Source of the DNA: Tilletiopsis washingtonensis
Taxonomy: Eukaryota > Basidiomycota > Exobasidiomycetes > Entylomatales
Length of the DNA: 46,659 nucleotides
Direction of reading: 5' to 3'
Assembly (NCBI RefSeq): GCF_003144115.1
Contig: NW_020312025.1
Span: 189,895 to 236,553, forward strand
In this document: one piece after another, positions 32,974-44,200 of the stretch
How the letters are laid out: each line of letters opens with the position of its first letter
Numbering within the stretch: the first letter of the stretch is position 1
Made by a program: the position numbers and the translations under genes
The notes under the pieces: model-generated
The model's input: only the letters and a program-made list of their open reading frames with translations
What the model was told of the DNA's origin: nothing
Database searches by the model: none

Positions 32974-35759
32974 ATGGGCGACGACCGCGAGAAGCACGTC
33001 TTTCGCTCCGCCGTGCCCAGTCACGCGCCTTACCCGGATGACCTGGACGTCTATGTGCGTTTCGCAGCTCTTCTCGCCTAGCCTAGGCTCTTGTCTCACC
33101 CGCTGACCCTCGCCGCTGCTCCGCCTCGCCGCACGCCCCCAACAGTCGTTCATCTTCGAGCACTTCCCTGCTTCGCGGCCCGACCCGCGCGGCCGAACGC
33201 AGCCGCTGCTCGTAGACGACGAGACGGGCGAGGGCTGGACGTTTGAGGAGTGCAAGCAGCGCACGGACGCCCTCAGCGTCGGCCTGCGGGAGAAGTGCGG
33301 CGTCTGTGAGTAGTGCAGCACGAGAGAGAGCTCCGACGGCCTTGAATCCTCGTTGGCGTGGGAAGGAGCACAGCAGACGCTACGACCCCTGAGTCAGTTC
33401 GGGAAGGCGCCTCTCTATTGCTCCTTTCCTCCGACGGCCAGCAGCTTCACCCGAGACCCTCGCAGGGTCCGCGCAAGAGGCCGAGCCGCCGGTCTTGTCC
33501 CGCCTTGTCGCGCCTGTCCCGCCTGTCCCGTTGCTATTCCCAGCTGACTCTGTTTGTCTAGCCTGGGACACCGTCGCCGCGCTCTACTCGTCCAACTCCG
33601 TCTACTACCCCATCGTCCTCTGGGCAGTGCACCGTCTCGGCGGAGTCATTTCCGCCGCCAATCCGGCGTTTCAGCCTGATGAGCTGGCGTACCAGCTGGA
33701 TGCAAGCAAGGCCTCGGTACTGCTTGTCGGCTATGAAGCGAGAGCGGCGGGCTTCAAGGCGGCGGACAGGGCGGGCATTAGCAGAGACAAGGTCGTCATT
33801 GTGTGTGACCCGGCGGTGGTGCGGCAACACAAGGGGCAGGAGAAGATCGAGGGCTCGTGGACGGTGCGTACTTGCTTCTTGTGTGGCGACGAGAAGGCCG
33901 TGCCGCTGAGACGCAAGGACAGGTCACTGGCCTCATTGCCGCCGGCGAAGCAGCCATTCGCGCTGATTCCAAGGCGCTGGACCGCCAGCGACGAGCGCTG
34001 GCAAAGGGCGAAGGCCGCAAGAAGCTCTCGTTCCTCTCCTTCTCGTCGGGCACGACGGGCCTGCCCAAGGGCGTCGCCATCCCGCATTCGTCGCCGATTG
34101 CCAATGTCCTCCAGATGGCCAGCTTCAATGAGGTGGCGGCCAAGTTTGGCGAGAAAGAGGGACGCTTCAGGCCAGGCGTGGACGTCAGCCTCGGGCTCTT
34201 GCCGTTCTATCACATCTATGGCCTCGTCATCGTGCTGCAGTGAGCGATGATGCAGCGTCTCAGACTGGCGTAGCACTGACAGGGCGCAAAGCTTCACATT
34301 CTACATCGGTGTGACAACGGTCGTCGTGCCGCGGTTCAAGGGCATCGTGCCGATGCTGGAGAGCTGCGTCAAGTACAAGATCTCCATCTGGTGCGCCTGA
34401 GACCACATCTGTCAGCTCTGAGCACCGCTCACACGATGTACGTACAGGTGGCTTGTGCCGCCGCAGGTGGTGCTGCTGTGCAAGGATCCCGGCGCGAAGA
34501 AGTACCACGCCGAGCTCGCCAAGGTGCGTGCGCGTCTGCGCCGCCTTTGGGGCTGCTGCTGTCAAGCATCACGCATCTGACAGAGGCCACAGTTCGTCCG
34601 CTTCGTCATGATCGGCGCCGCACCCCTCTCAGACGATCTCTCGCGACAGCTCGATGCGATTTTGCCTGGCGTGAGTCGTCCCAGACCTTACCCGAGGCAC
34701 CCATGCTTACCCCGCACCCGTCCCGACCCTCCTGTACCTCCCCAAACCCTCATATTACGGCGCGGAAAGCTACATGGCCAAGGATACGGCATGACAGAGA
34801 CCTGCACGGTGACGTTGATGCATCCACTCAACACAAAACCGGTGATGGGGTCTGCGGGAAGACTTGTGACCGACACAGACGCGCTTGTGGTGACGACGGA
34901 CGGCAATGTGTGCGGCGTGGAGGAGCGCGGCGAGCTCTGGATCCGCGCCCCGCAGAATACGCTTGGCTACTTCAACAACAAGCAGGCGACGGAGGAGATG
35001 TTCCTGAAGGGCAACTGGGTGCGCACGGGAGATGAGGGTGAGTGTCGGGTACGCGTCGCAGTGCTGCCGCGGAGGCTGACCCTCCGACCCTTCTCTCCCC
35101 CTCTTTCTCCTCTAGTGTACTTCAACAAGGACGGCGACTGCTTCATCACCGACCGGCTCAAGGAGCTCATCAAAGTCAAGGGCTTCCAAGTGGCGCCCGG
35201 TGAGTGCTCTCCGCCGTCGCGCCACGCTTCGCCGTCTGACTTAGATTCTTCTCCTTTGCAGCGGAGCTGGAGGGCTGGATCCTCAACCACGCCGACGTGC
35301 GCGACTGCGGCGTCATTGGCTATCCGGACGAGGATGCCGGCGAAGTGCCGTGCGCCTTCATTGCGCTCTCGGAAGACGCAAAGGCGCGCGTGGAGAAGAA
35401 TCAGGGCGAGATCGAGAAGAGTGAGTGTGTTTCGAAGCGTGGTCGCTTGTGAGGCATGGACGCTGCATCGCGCCGTGCTGACACTCTCCATTCGTCTGCC
35501 ACCCAGTCAAGGCGAGCGTGGCGAAGCACGTGTCGGACACGAAGGTGCACTACAAGCGTCTTGGGCGCGTCGAGATGTGAGTCGAGTTCTAGACCTCTCC
35601 CTCCTCTCTCTGTGCCCGCGCTGGCGCCCACGCTCACGTTCTCTCTGCAGTCTGGACAGCATTCCCGCCACCGCCTCGGGCAAGATTCTGCGACGCACGC
35701 TGCGCGACATCGGCAAGACACTGCCGCCGATTGCGAAGCCGCAGAAGAGCAGACTGTGA
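32974..35759 (+). CDS. 4-coumarate-CoA-ligase-like acyl-CoA synthetase, predicted peroxisomal
   Basis: Twelve exons: 32974-33054, 33146-33305, 33562-33863, 33923-34239, 34292-34390, 34448-34523, 34593-34670, 34770-35037, 35116-35199, 35262-35420, 35507-35576 and 35651-35759, giving 600 residues. Motifs of the adenylate-forming (ANL) superfamily are in order: SSGTTGLPKG (residues 222-231, phosphate loop), LPFYHIYGL, GQGYGMTET, then TDRLKELIKVKGFQVAP (hinge) and ASGKILRR with the catalytic Lys576. The family activates a carboxylic acid with ATP and transfers it to CoA; arrangement and motifs fit fungal 4CL-like enzymes acting on aromatic or fatty acids, but the substrate is unknown. The C-terminus is Ser-Arg-Leu, a good PTS1 peroxisomal signal. 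Intron 2 (256 bp) is long and is the least certain junction; the others are 52-99 bp. Confidence 0.92.
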
Positions 35760-36878
35760 AGAACGACGCGCGGAGAGAACGGGGAGGTGTGGTATGCTAC
35801 GACTCTTTGCGAGGTGCGAAATGACCATGCTATGATCGCGACGACGCTTGTGGGTCAGGTACAATGCGCCCAAGCCATGTCTCGGTACGAACGGCGCGAC
35901 TGGGAGCGCCATTGGAGCGCAGCCGCCGCGAGGAAGAGAGCGTGTCTGCCGCTCACCGGCCGCTGGCGCGTGGCCTGCCCGCCGAATGAATCATCCCAAG
36001 CTGCGGCCATGCTGCCGAGCTTCGTCGAGGCCGAGCAGGTGGCTGCCTCTGTTCTGATGTGCACGCCTCGTTGCGCCGATGCTGCAGACACGAGACGAGC
36101 GAGGAGGGCTGCTGTCTGCGTCGTGGATCTGGCGCCGACATCTCTTGGGCACTTTGACGTGACGCCGCAGCACCTGCCACCGCTGCTCTTCTTGCGTTTC
36201 GACCAGCAGAGGCGTGCAGCGCTTTGACGGCCGTCGCGCAAGCATGGACGTCGAGCGCGCTGCTGCGGCCGTCAGGGGCCATGAGGTGTCGCTGAGCGAG
36301 CGGCAGCTGCACCTCGCTGCACCGCATCGACGGGCGCGCGCATCGAGGCGCGCGCGGCACCTTGAGCGAGTTGGCGCGCGCGAGAGTCGCTCGCGCGGCC
36401 TGCCAATGACGCCGGCGGCGCTGCGCCCGCAGGCCGCTTCAAACTCGGCTGCTGCTGCTGTGCCTGGCGAGAGGCCGAGGCTTGGCCGTGCTGCTCGCCT
36501 GCCTGCCCGCGCGCCGCCGCGCCGCGATGCCGTGGAGTCCGTCGCGTGCAGGTGGCGCTTGCTGTTCTTCGCCGGCCAGCGACCTCCTCCATCCCGACCC
36601 TCCGTCGCACCCAGCTCATCCATCCACCGCCTGCTCGTCTCGCAGCGTCCTCATCCTCGCCCACCCCTCTCCGCTCTTCCTGCCGCACCGCTCTCTCTGC
36701 GTCGTTGCACCTGCCTCTTCGCTCGTCTCTCTTCCCACGCCAGAGAGCCGGCCCTCGCGCCGCGCTTGAGCCCTCTCCCACACACCCGCACCCGCACCCC
36801 GCGCTCGCCCGTCATTCCGAGGGTACTCGACCTCCGGCTTCTCGGCGCCATCAAGGCTTTCCTCTCGGTCGACTCGCG

Positions 36879-37007
36879 GTGAGTTGTGCTGCGCGGCGGG
36901 CCCGAGTGGCATGCCAGCGGCAGGCGCAGGCCAAGGGGCGTGCTTGGCCTCGGCCCTGCCGCACGCAGACCACCCACTGTGCATAGCTCACTCTGCTCCC
37001 TCTCTAG
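36879..37007 (+). other. Putative 5' leader intron 1 of ODC
   Basis: GTGAGT donor at 36879 after a C/T-rich exon, and a TCTCTCTAG acceptor at 37007 preceded by a CTCAC-like branch site. Removing it deletes the local ATGs. Confidence 0.5.
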
Positions 37008-37187
37008 TCCCGGCTAACAGCCCCCCACTCCACGCTTGGATCACACACCTTCTCCCGCTCCCGCCTTCAACCGGCCGCCTAGCGACGGACTTTCTCTCAC
37101 GGAAAGGCTCTCACCTTGCTCGGGCGTCCCACTTGCCTCTCTCGCACTCTTCGTCTGCTCTTCGCTGCCTTGCCCGTTGCCCTCACG

Positions 37188-37867
37188 GTGAGTAGCGCGT
37201 GACCGCTGCGCTCGAAGGCGGGGGATGCGAGGGCCAGCGAGACCGATGGGCCGAGTGGTGCGAGACGGCCGCTCGCGCGGGCGTGGGCGGTCTTTGTCTC
37301 TAGGGCTTCGGGCGACAAGGCTAGTGGGGCCAGACGGATGCCGAGCGGAGCCATACTCGCGGCATCACACTCTGCGGCACGCCCGCGCGCAGAGCGGCAG
37401 CGTGGGCCTTGCAGCCAGGCGCGTTGGGCAGCGGGCGTCGTATGCAGCGGCGGCGCGGGGGTGTGCGTGGGTCGTGGGCCGCGAGACGCAAATGCCACCG
37501 TCGGAGGAGGCGACGCACGATGCATCGACGTCGTGCTGGCCGTCGTAGCTGCGGCGGCAGCGGCGCCCGGGCGTACCACTCGGCTGGCCGGCGTGCACGT
37601 TGCGAGACGCGCGCGGCGCGGCACGCCGGCACGCTACCGCGCTGGGTCAAGGGCTCGCCGCTTCGCCCGCAGCCCACACGCGCGCGCGCGTGTTGCGCCA
37701 GCCCTTGAGCAGCGCCATCGCTCCGCGAGCCCGCTGCCCCATCTGCGCACGCATCGCTTGTACACACACGCTCTCCATCGTTGGAGGCGCGCACCGCGCC
37801 ATGCCCGCCGCACCCGTCGTCCCATCGTCTGGTCTGCAGCAGTGCTGATGCTGCCCACTCCTCGCAG
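37188..37867 (+). other. Putative long 5' leader intron 2 of ODC (680 bp)
   Basis: GTGAGT donor at 37188 follows a C/T-rich exon; the acceptor CCTCGCAG ends at 37867, with CTGAT as a branch candidate just before it. The interval is GC-rich and contains several ATGs that would otherwise open upstream frames, including one that reads into the ODC frame from 37781. Confidence 0.5.
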
Positions 37868-37901
37868 CCAGACAGCCTACGGTCTGCGCCCGTCGACCTA
37901 C

Positions 37902-37946
37902 GTGAGTTGCTTAAGAAGGCCCGCCGCATCTGTCGCTCCTTGCCAG
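37902..37946 (+). other. Putative short 5' leader intron 3 of ODC
   Basis: GTGAGT donor at 37902 and acceptor TTGCCAG ending at 37946. At 45 bp it is shorter than any other intron here and has no good branch site, so it is the weakest of the three. Confidence 0.3.
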
Positions 37947-37978
37947 TCCCTCCTGCCATCGCGCTCACCCTGCCCGCC

Positions 37979-39580
37979 ATGCGTCGCTGCTCCATCTACA
38001 GTCTGCCCAACGTCATGCTGCCCATCTCCCGCCCCGCCACGCCGCCGCTCGACGGGCCAGTGTTCGGCAAGGCTGCCGCCGCGGCCGCGGCCGCCTCGAC
38101 GTCGGCCATTGCGCCGCCGCCGCCCAGCACGCCCATCTACGCCGGCAGCATCGAGAGCCAGCTGCGCGCCGTGCTGCAGAGCATCGACGTCGACAGCTGC
38201 GAGGCCAACGGCGAGAATGCCTTCTTCGTCGCCGACCTGGCCGAGGTGTATCGGCAGCATGTGCGCTGGATGCGCGAGCTGCCGCGCGTCGTGCCGTTCT
38301 ACGGTGAGGCGTCGCTGCTGGTCCTGCGCCACGGCCTCTTACTAAACCTCCTCTTCTCTCCAGCGGTCAAGTGCAACCCGGACCCGTATGTGCTGCGCCT
38401 ACTCGCCGCCCTCGGCTCCGGCTTCGACTGTGCCTCCAACGGCGAGATCCAAAGCGTGCTCGACCTTGGCGTGTCGCCCACGCGCATCATCTACGCCAAC
38501 CCGTGCAAGGCCTCTTCGTTTGTGCGCACCGCCGCTGCTCAGGGCGTCGGCATGGCGACGTTTGACAACGCCGACGAGCTGACCAAGATGGCGCGCTTCC
38601 ATCCGCGCTGCAAGCTCGTCGTGCGCATCCTCACCGACGACTCCAAGAGTGCCTGCCAGCTGGGCCTGAAGTTTGGCGCGCCCCTCGACAGCGTGCCGCG
38701 GCTGCTTGCGCGGGCCAAGGAGCTCTGCCTCGACGTCGTCGGCGTCAGCTTCCACGTCGGCTCGGGCTGCTACGACCCCGACTCGTTCCGCGATGCCGTG
38801 CTGCGCGCTCGCCGAGCATTCGACATGGGCCGCGAGGCCGGCTTCGAGTTTGATCTGCTCGACGTGGGCGGCGGCTATGCGCACGACAACTTTGAGAGCA
38901 TCGCCGCGGTGCTGCGCCCCGCCATCGATGCGTACTTTCCCGATGCCGAGTTTGCGCCGGGAGGCTCGGCCGTGCAGCACAGCCCGCACGGCCTGCGCAT
39001 CATCGCCGAGCCGGGCCGGTACTACGTGCAAAAGGCCTTTGTGCTCGCTGCCAACATCATCGCCCGGCGCGACGGGCGCAAGGACGATGCCGAGGGTGTG
39101 GTGGAGCACTCGACTGCCGCGCCGGCGCTGCCGAGCGCCGAGGACAAGCCCGAGGTCATGTACTATCAAAACGACGGCATGTACGGCGCGTTCAACTGCA
39201 TTCTCTTCGACCATCAATCGGTGCATCCCAAGGTGCTGACGCTGGGGCACGACTTTCTCTACGAGCCCTCGCTGCCCGCTCCCGGCGTGCGAGCTGCGGC
39301 GCCCAGCGCCTCGGCGGCGCAGCGCCGCGCGCTGACGCTGCAGCCGTGCAGTGTGTGGGGCCCGACGTGCGACTCGATCGACTGTGTGCGTGCGCTGGCG
39401 CACCTGCCGCGCGGCCTCGAGGTGAGCGACTGGCTCGTGTACGAGGACATGGGCGCGTACACCATCTGCGCCGCCAGCGGCTTCAACGGCCTGCAGCAGA
39501 GCCAGGTGCGCTACACCATCGGCGCAGAGGGCAGAGACGCCGATGCGGTGGCCGCGCTGCTGGGCGCGCCGCAGTACTGA
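37979..39580 (+). CDS. ODC: Ornithine decarboxylase
   Basis: Two exons (37979-38303, 38364-39580) with a 60-bp intron that carries TACTAA as branch site; 513 residues. The join recreates FYAVKCNPDPYVL, whose Lys111 binds pyridoxal phosphate. Also visible are FHVGSGC, LLDVGGGY, EPGRYYV, and the catalytic Cys444 in WGPTCDSID, followed by DWLVYEDMGAYT. The enzyme makes putrescine from ornithine, the first step of polyamine synthesis in the cytosol. The N-terminus has a Pro/Ala-rich, poorly conserved stretch up to about residue 55, and there is an Ala/Ser insert before the active-site Cys. The start at 37979 is the first ATG if the leader introns are removed; an ATG at 37781 in the same frame lies inside leader intron 2 and would add 66 unlikely residues. 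Followed in tandem by pyruvate carboxylase. Confidence 0.96.
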   Translation: MRRCSIYSLPNVMLPISRPATPPLDGPVFGKAAAAAAAASTSAIAPPPPSTPIYAGSIESQLRAVLQSIDVDSCEANGENAFFVADLAEVYRQHVRWMRELPRVVPFYGEASLLVLRHGLLLNLLFSPAVKCNPDPYVLRLLAALGSGFDCASNGEIQSVLDLGVSPTRIIYANPCKASSFVRTAAAQGVGMATFDNADELTKMARFHPRCKLVVRILTDDSKSACQLGLKFGAPLDSVPRLLARAKELCLDVVGVSFHVGSGCYDPDSFRDAVLRARRAFDMGREAGFEFDLLDVGGGYAHDNFESIAAVLRPAIDAYFPDAEFAPGGSAVQHSPHGLRIIAEPGRYYVQKAFVLAANIIARRDGRKDDAEGVVEHSTAAPALPSAEDKPEVMYYQNDGMYGAFNCILFDHQSVHPKVLTLGHDFLYEPSLPAPGVRAAAPSASAAQRRALTLQPCSVWGPTCDSIDCVRALAHLPRGLEVSDWLVYEDMGAYTICAASGFNGLQQSQVRYTIGAEGRDADAVAALLGAPQY

Positions 39581-39591
39581 AGGCAGCCGAG

Positions 39592-39620
39592 CCTCTCTCT
39601 CTCTTTCTCTCTCTCTCTCT
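39592..39620 (+). repeat. CT dinucleotide tract just after the ODC stop codon
   Basis: An almost pure (CT)n run of 29 bases begins 12 bases after the ODC stop at 39580 and would lie in the 3' untranslated region. Confidence 0.9.
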
Positions 39621-40407
39621 ACGTCGCCCATCTCGGCCGCGTCACACCTACTCTACTCTACGGCACTGCTACCTCTATCTAACGCCCCCCGATGCCGCTG
39701 CGCACGCCCAAAACCGAATGCATGTTGTGCTCTGGCCGAGCGGATGTGAGAGCGAGCAGAGGCAGCGTGGGCCATCGGCCCTCGTGCCGTGCCGAGATGG
39801 GCGCCGCGAAGCCGGCTGCTCTGGGCAGGGGCGCGATACTACCTCATGCGCCGTGACATACCTGCCGCGCTGAGGCGCCATGCCGCTGCAGCAGAGCGCA
39901 GCAGCATGCAGCAGGGCGATCTGGAAGGGCGAGTTCGACGACGGCAGGCGCTGCGGAGAAGGCGCTGATAGCCCGCCGCCGGGCCGGCGGGACTCGAGAT
40001 CGAGAGCGGAGCGTGGAGGCGTGAGGCCGATAAGGCTCGCGCTGGCGCGCCCAAGGCCACGCTCGTGTGCCGGCTGCCCGAGCTGCCGCGTTGCAGCAGA
40101 GCGGCAGACGCTTTGGCTAACGTACGGCCAGCAGTCATTCAGGCGCCAGGTGGCTCGAGGCAGCAGACAGACGAGGCGGCCGGCGGCTCAGGCGGAGGGT
40201 TGAGAAGCGGTGAAAGATATCTTGTGCGAGGGCCGTGCGCTTCGACGGCCGGCCGTGCGCCTCGCCTCGCCTCGCCCAGCTCGAGTCGCCCGTCTCCCTG
40301 CTCGCACCTCTCACCACCACCTCTCGTGCTCTCCGCACGACGACCTCTCTCTCTAGCCCGCGCGCCACCTTCTCTCACCAGGCCGCGTCGCCGCTCGTCT
40401 GTTGCAG

Positions 40408-41237
40408 GTGAGTCTAGTTGCGGTGCAGCGAGCCTGAAGCACGAAGCGATGTGCGCGGCCGTCGCTCTCCGCGCCGCTTGCTGCACGGCGGCCCGGCTCC
40501 GCCTCGCGCTGCGCCCGGGCTCGCGCGCGGCGATGTCGGGCCAGCGGCTTGAAAGGCGCCGCGCGGCGCTGCTCGGTGGCCGGCTCACGAGCCGGTGCCG
40601 ACGGGGCGCTGGCCGTGGAGCGCACGCCGCTGCTTCAGCACAGCTGCCGAGTCCGAGTGCCGCTCGTCACGGAGCTGCCTCTGCACCGAACGTCGCGGCG
40701 GCTGCAACGTGGGGCCGTGCTGCGGCTGTGTGCTGCGCGCGGTGCGATAGCGGGGCGCTGCTTGGCTGCGAGGATGGAGGTGCGCCGCCGCACCCGGCGC
40801 CGGCAGCCTTCCGCAGCTCTCCTTCTGCTCGGCGAAGGCCCGGCTAGAAGCGCTCCTGAAGCCGTCACTTTGCGCTGCTGCTGCTTCGGTTGAGCATTTT
40901 GAGGCTCTCGCTGCGTGCCTGCGAGCGATGTGCTGGGGCGCGGACCTCAGAGCGCTGCTCAGGGTGCGGCCCGCTGCTGGCCGGCTCGCAGTCACGCGCG
41001 CGCGCCCCCGCTTGGCTTGTGCGCGTGGTGCCGGTGCGGAAGCGGGTGCAGCTCGCGCCGCCGCGCAGGGGTGGAGCATCGCGCCCGGCAGGCAGGCCGG
41101 CTGTGTGTGCTGGAGCCAGTGGGCAGCCAAGACAGCGACAGATCGGCGGCCAGCACAGCGCACGGCACCGCATGACCGCTCGCCTCGCTCCGCACTTGCG
41201 CTCATCTTGCTCTCCCACCACCACCCTGCCCTCACAG
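40408..41237 (+). other. Putative 830-bp 5' leader intron of PYC
   Basis: GTGAGT donor at 40408 follows a C/T-rich exon; acceptor CTGCCCTCACAG ends at 41237. Both flanking leader pieces lack ATG, while the interval has many, so splicing would make 41286 the first ATG. Confidence 0.55.
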
Positions 41238-41285
41238 GCACCTCTTCCGCCCTCCTCTCCCTGGCCCGTGCCGCCGCCGCCCGCC

Positions 41286-44200
41286 ATGACGACGCAGCCC
41301 GTGACCGCGACGGCGCCTCCGGGCGTGCCGCGCTCCGCCTTTGTCGACTCGTTCGAGTCGCAGCCCGGCACGCCCGGCTCGCGCACCGGCCACGTCTTTC
41401 CCAGCATCAACCGCATCCGCAAGAACCTCGGCGGCGAGGGCGCCGGCCCGCTCAAGAAGCTCATGGTCGCCAACCGCGGAGTGAGTGTGCGGCAGGCCAG
41501 CAGGCAGAGGCGACAGCGAGCAGCCAGCATGGCGAGGCGAGCACGACCTGGCCGAGGCTCGAGTCAGCACCAGGTGTGACGAGGGAGGATCGCCGCGCCG
41601 CCCGTGCGCGCCGCCGCGGCCTCGGCGGAACTCTGCTGCTGCAGTGCCGCGCGCCTCGCCTCCTTCGCGCGCTGCTTCGCCCCGCGCGCGATAAGCATGC
41701 TCTTGCGTCATGCTTGCGCGCCGCTCGTCGGGACTGGCGCTTCTGCCGCAGCTGCGAGAGGGGATGCGCGGAGGAGTTGCGCGTGGCCGCAGCTGTCGGC
41801 GTGGCCGTGCACCTTCTCACTGCCCGTCGCTCGGCCAGCGCACACCGGCCGCAGCGCACTGACCATGCCGCGCGCGCCCACAGGAAATCTCGATCCGCAT
41901 TGTGCGCAGCGCCCACGAGCTGGCCATGACGACCGTTGCGCTCTACTCGTTCGAGGACCGGTACAGCGCACACCGATACAAGGTGAGTGGAGAGCGAGTG
42001 GGAGGCGCGGCGGGCGGGTCGGCAATCTTGGCGCGCGCCGGCGAGCTGTACGCGCGCAGGCCATGCGCGCGATGTGCGTCCACTCCGCTCGCGCACAGCG
42101 GCGCAGGCGGAGATACTGCACTGCACCGCACTGGCCATTCGTCCACTCACCCCTGTGCACCAGGCAGACGAGGCCTACCAGGTCGGCGCCGGCCTCTCGC
42201 CGGTGCAGGCCTACCTGGCCATCGACGACATTATCCGCATTGCGCTGGAGCACGGCGTCGACATGATCCAGTGAGTGCAGCGTCTGGCGCGCCCAGCGCA
42301 GCGCGCCCTGACGCGACGCTTCGCGCGCAGCCCCGGCTACGGCTTCCTGTCGGAGAACCACCACTTTGCGCGCAAGGTCGAGGAGGCGGGCATTGCGTTC
42401 ATCGGCCCGCGGCCCGAGACGATCGACGGGCTGGGCGACAAGACCAAGGCGCGCGACCTGGCGCGCGACGCCGGCGTGCCCATCGTGCCCGGCACGCCCG
42501 GCCCCATCGAAGACTACCGCGAGGCGGCCGACTTTGTCAAGGAGGTCGGCTTCCCCATCATCATCAAGGCGGCCATGGGCGGCGGCGGGCGCGGCATGCG
42601 CGTCGTGCGCAACCAGGAGGACTTTGAGGAGTCCTTCTCGCGCGCCAAGAGCGAGGCCAAGAGTGCGTTTGGCGACCCGACGGTGTTCATCGAGCGCTTC
42701 CTCGACCGGCCACGCCACATCGAGGTGCAGCTGCTGGCCGACGGCGAGGGCAACGTGGTGCACCTCTTCGAGCGCGACTGCTCCGTGCAGCGCCGCCACC
42801 AGAAGGTCGTCGAGGTGGCGCCGGCGCACAACCTCGACGACGGCTGCCGCCAGCGCATCCTCGCCGACGCCGTCAAGATTGCCAAGACGGCCAACTACCG
42901 CAACGCCGGCACGGCCGAGTTCCTCGTCGACCAGCAGAACCGGCACTACTTCATCGAGATCAACCCGCGCCTGCAGGTCGAGCACACGATTACCGAGGAG
43001 ATCACGGGCATCGACATTGTCGGCGCGCAGATCCAGATTGCCGCCGGCGCGACGCTCGCCGACCTGGGCCTGACGCAGGCGACGATCCAGAAGCGCGGCT
43101 CGGCGATCCAGTGCCGCATCACGACGGAGGACCCGGCGCAGGGCTTCCAGCCGGACACGGGCCGCATCGAGGTGTACCGCAGTGCCGGCGGCAACGGCGT
43201 GCGCCTCGACGCCAGCAGCGGCTTTGCCGGCGCGCAGATCACGCCGCACTACGACTCGCTCCTCGTCAAGGTGACGTGCCGCGGCGCCACGTACGAGGTG
43301 ACGCGGCGCAAGATGCTGCGCGCGCTCGTCGAGTTCCGCATCCGCGGCGTCAAGACGAACATCCCCTTCCTCTTCCGCCTGCTGACGCACGAGGCGTTTG
43401 CCGAGGCGCGCACGTGGACGACGATGATCGACGACACGCCCGAGCTCTTCAACCTCGTGCAGAGCAAGAACCGCGCGCAGAAGCTGCTGGCGTACCTCGG
43501 CGACATGGCCGTCAACGGCTCGCAGCTGCTGGGCCAGATTGGCGAGCCGGGCCTCAAGACGGAGATCCAGAAGCCGCCGTTCAGGGACCCCGCGGACCCG
43601 AGCAAGCCGCTCGACGCCACCAAGCCGTGCCTCGAGGGCTGGCGCAACATCATCGTCAACGAGGGCCCCGAGGCGTTTGCCAAGGCCGTGCGCGCCTACA
43701 ACGGCACGCTCATCATGGACACGACGTGGCGCGACGCGCACCAGTCGCTCTTTGCCACGCGCCTGCGCACCATCGACATGGTCAACATTGCCAAGGAGAC
43801 GAGCCACGTGCTGAAGAATGCCTTTGCGCTCGAGTGCTGGGGCGGCGCGACGTTTGACGTGGCGATGCGCTTCCTGTACGAGGACCCGTGGGAGCGGCTG
43901 CGCAAGCTGCGCAAGCTCGTGCCCAACATTCCCTTCCAGGCGCTCATCCGCGGCGCCAACGCCGTCGGCTACACGAGCTACCCGGACAATCTCATCTACG
44001 AATTCAGCAAGAAGGCCGTCGAGTGCGGCCTCGACATCTTCCGCGTGTTCGACTCGCTCAACAACCTCGACTCGCTCAAGCTCGGCATCGACGCCGCCAA
44101 GAAGGCCGGCGGCGTGGCCGAGGGCACCATCTGCTACACGGGCGACGTGGCGAACCCGAAGAAGCACCCAAAGTACACGCTCGAGTACTACCTCGGCCTC

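Larger units (their letters stand above)
35760..37978. other. 3' flank of ligase gene, then promoter and spliced leader region of ODC
   Basis: From 35760 to about 36580 nothing is supported. From about 36580 the plus strand becomes C/T-rich, which marks the likely ODC transcription start area. Three potential leader introns follow (given separately). If they are removed, the remaining leader from about 36600 to 37978 has no ATG, which supports the start at 37979. Confidence 0.55.
39581..41285. other. ODC 3' flank and PYC promoter/leader region
   Basis: After the CT tract, 39621-40210 holds nothing I can identify. From about 40250 to 40407 the plus strand is C/T-rich and ATG-free, the likely first leader exon of pyruvate carboxylase. 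A putative intron then runs to 41237, and a second short leader exon (41238-41285) ends at the start codon. Confidence 0.55.

Noticed and set aside
37781-37978. Upstream in-frame extension of ODC starting at 37781
   Set aside because: It lies within a likely leader intron, reads through a splice donor at 37902, and adds residues unlike any ODC N-terminus.
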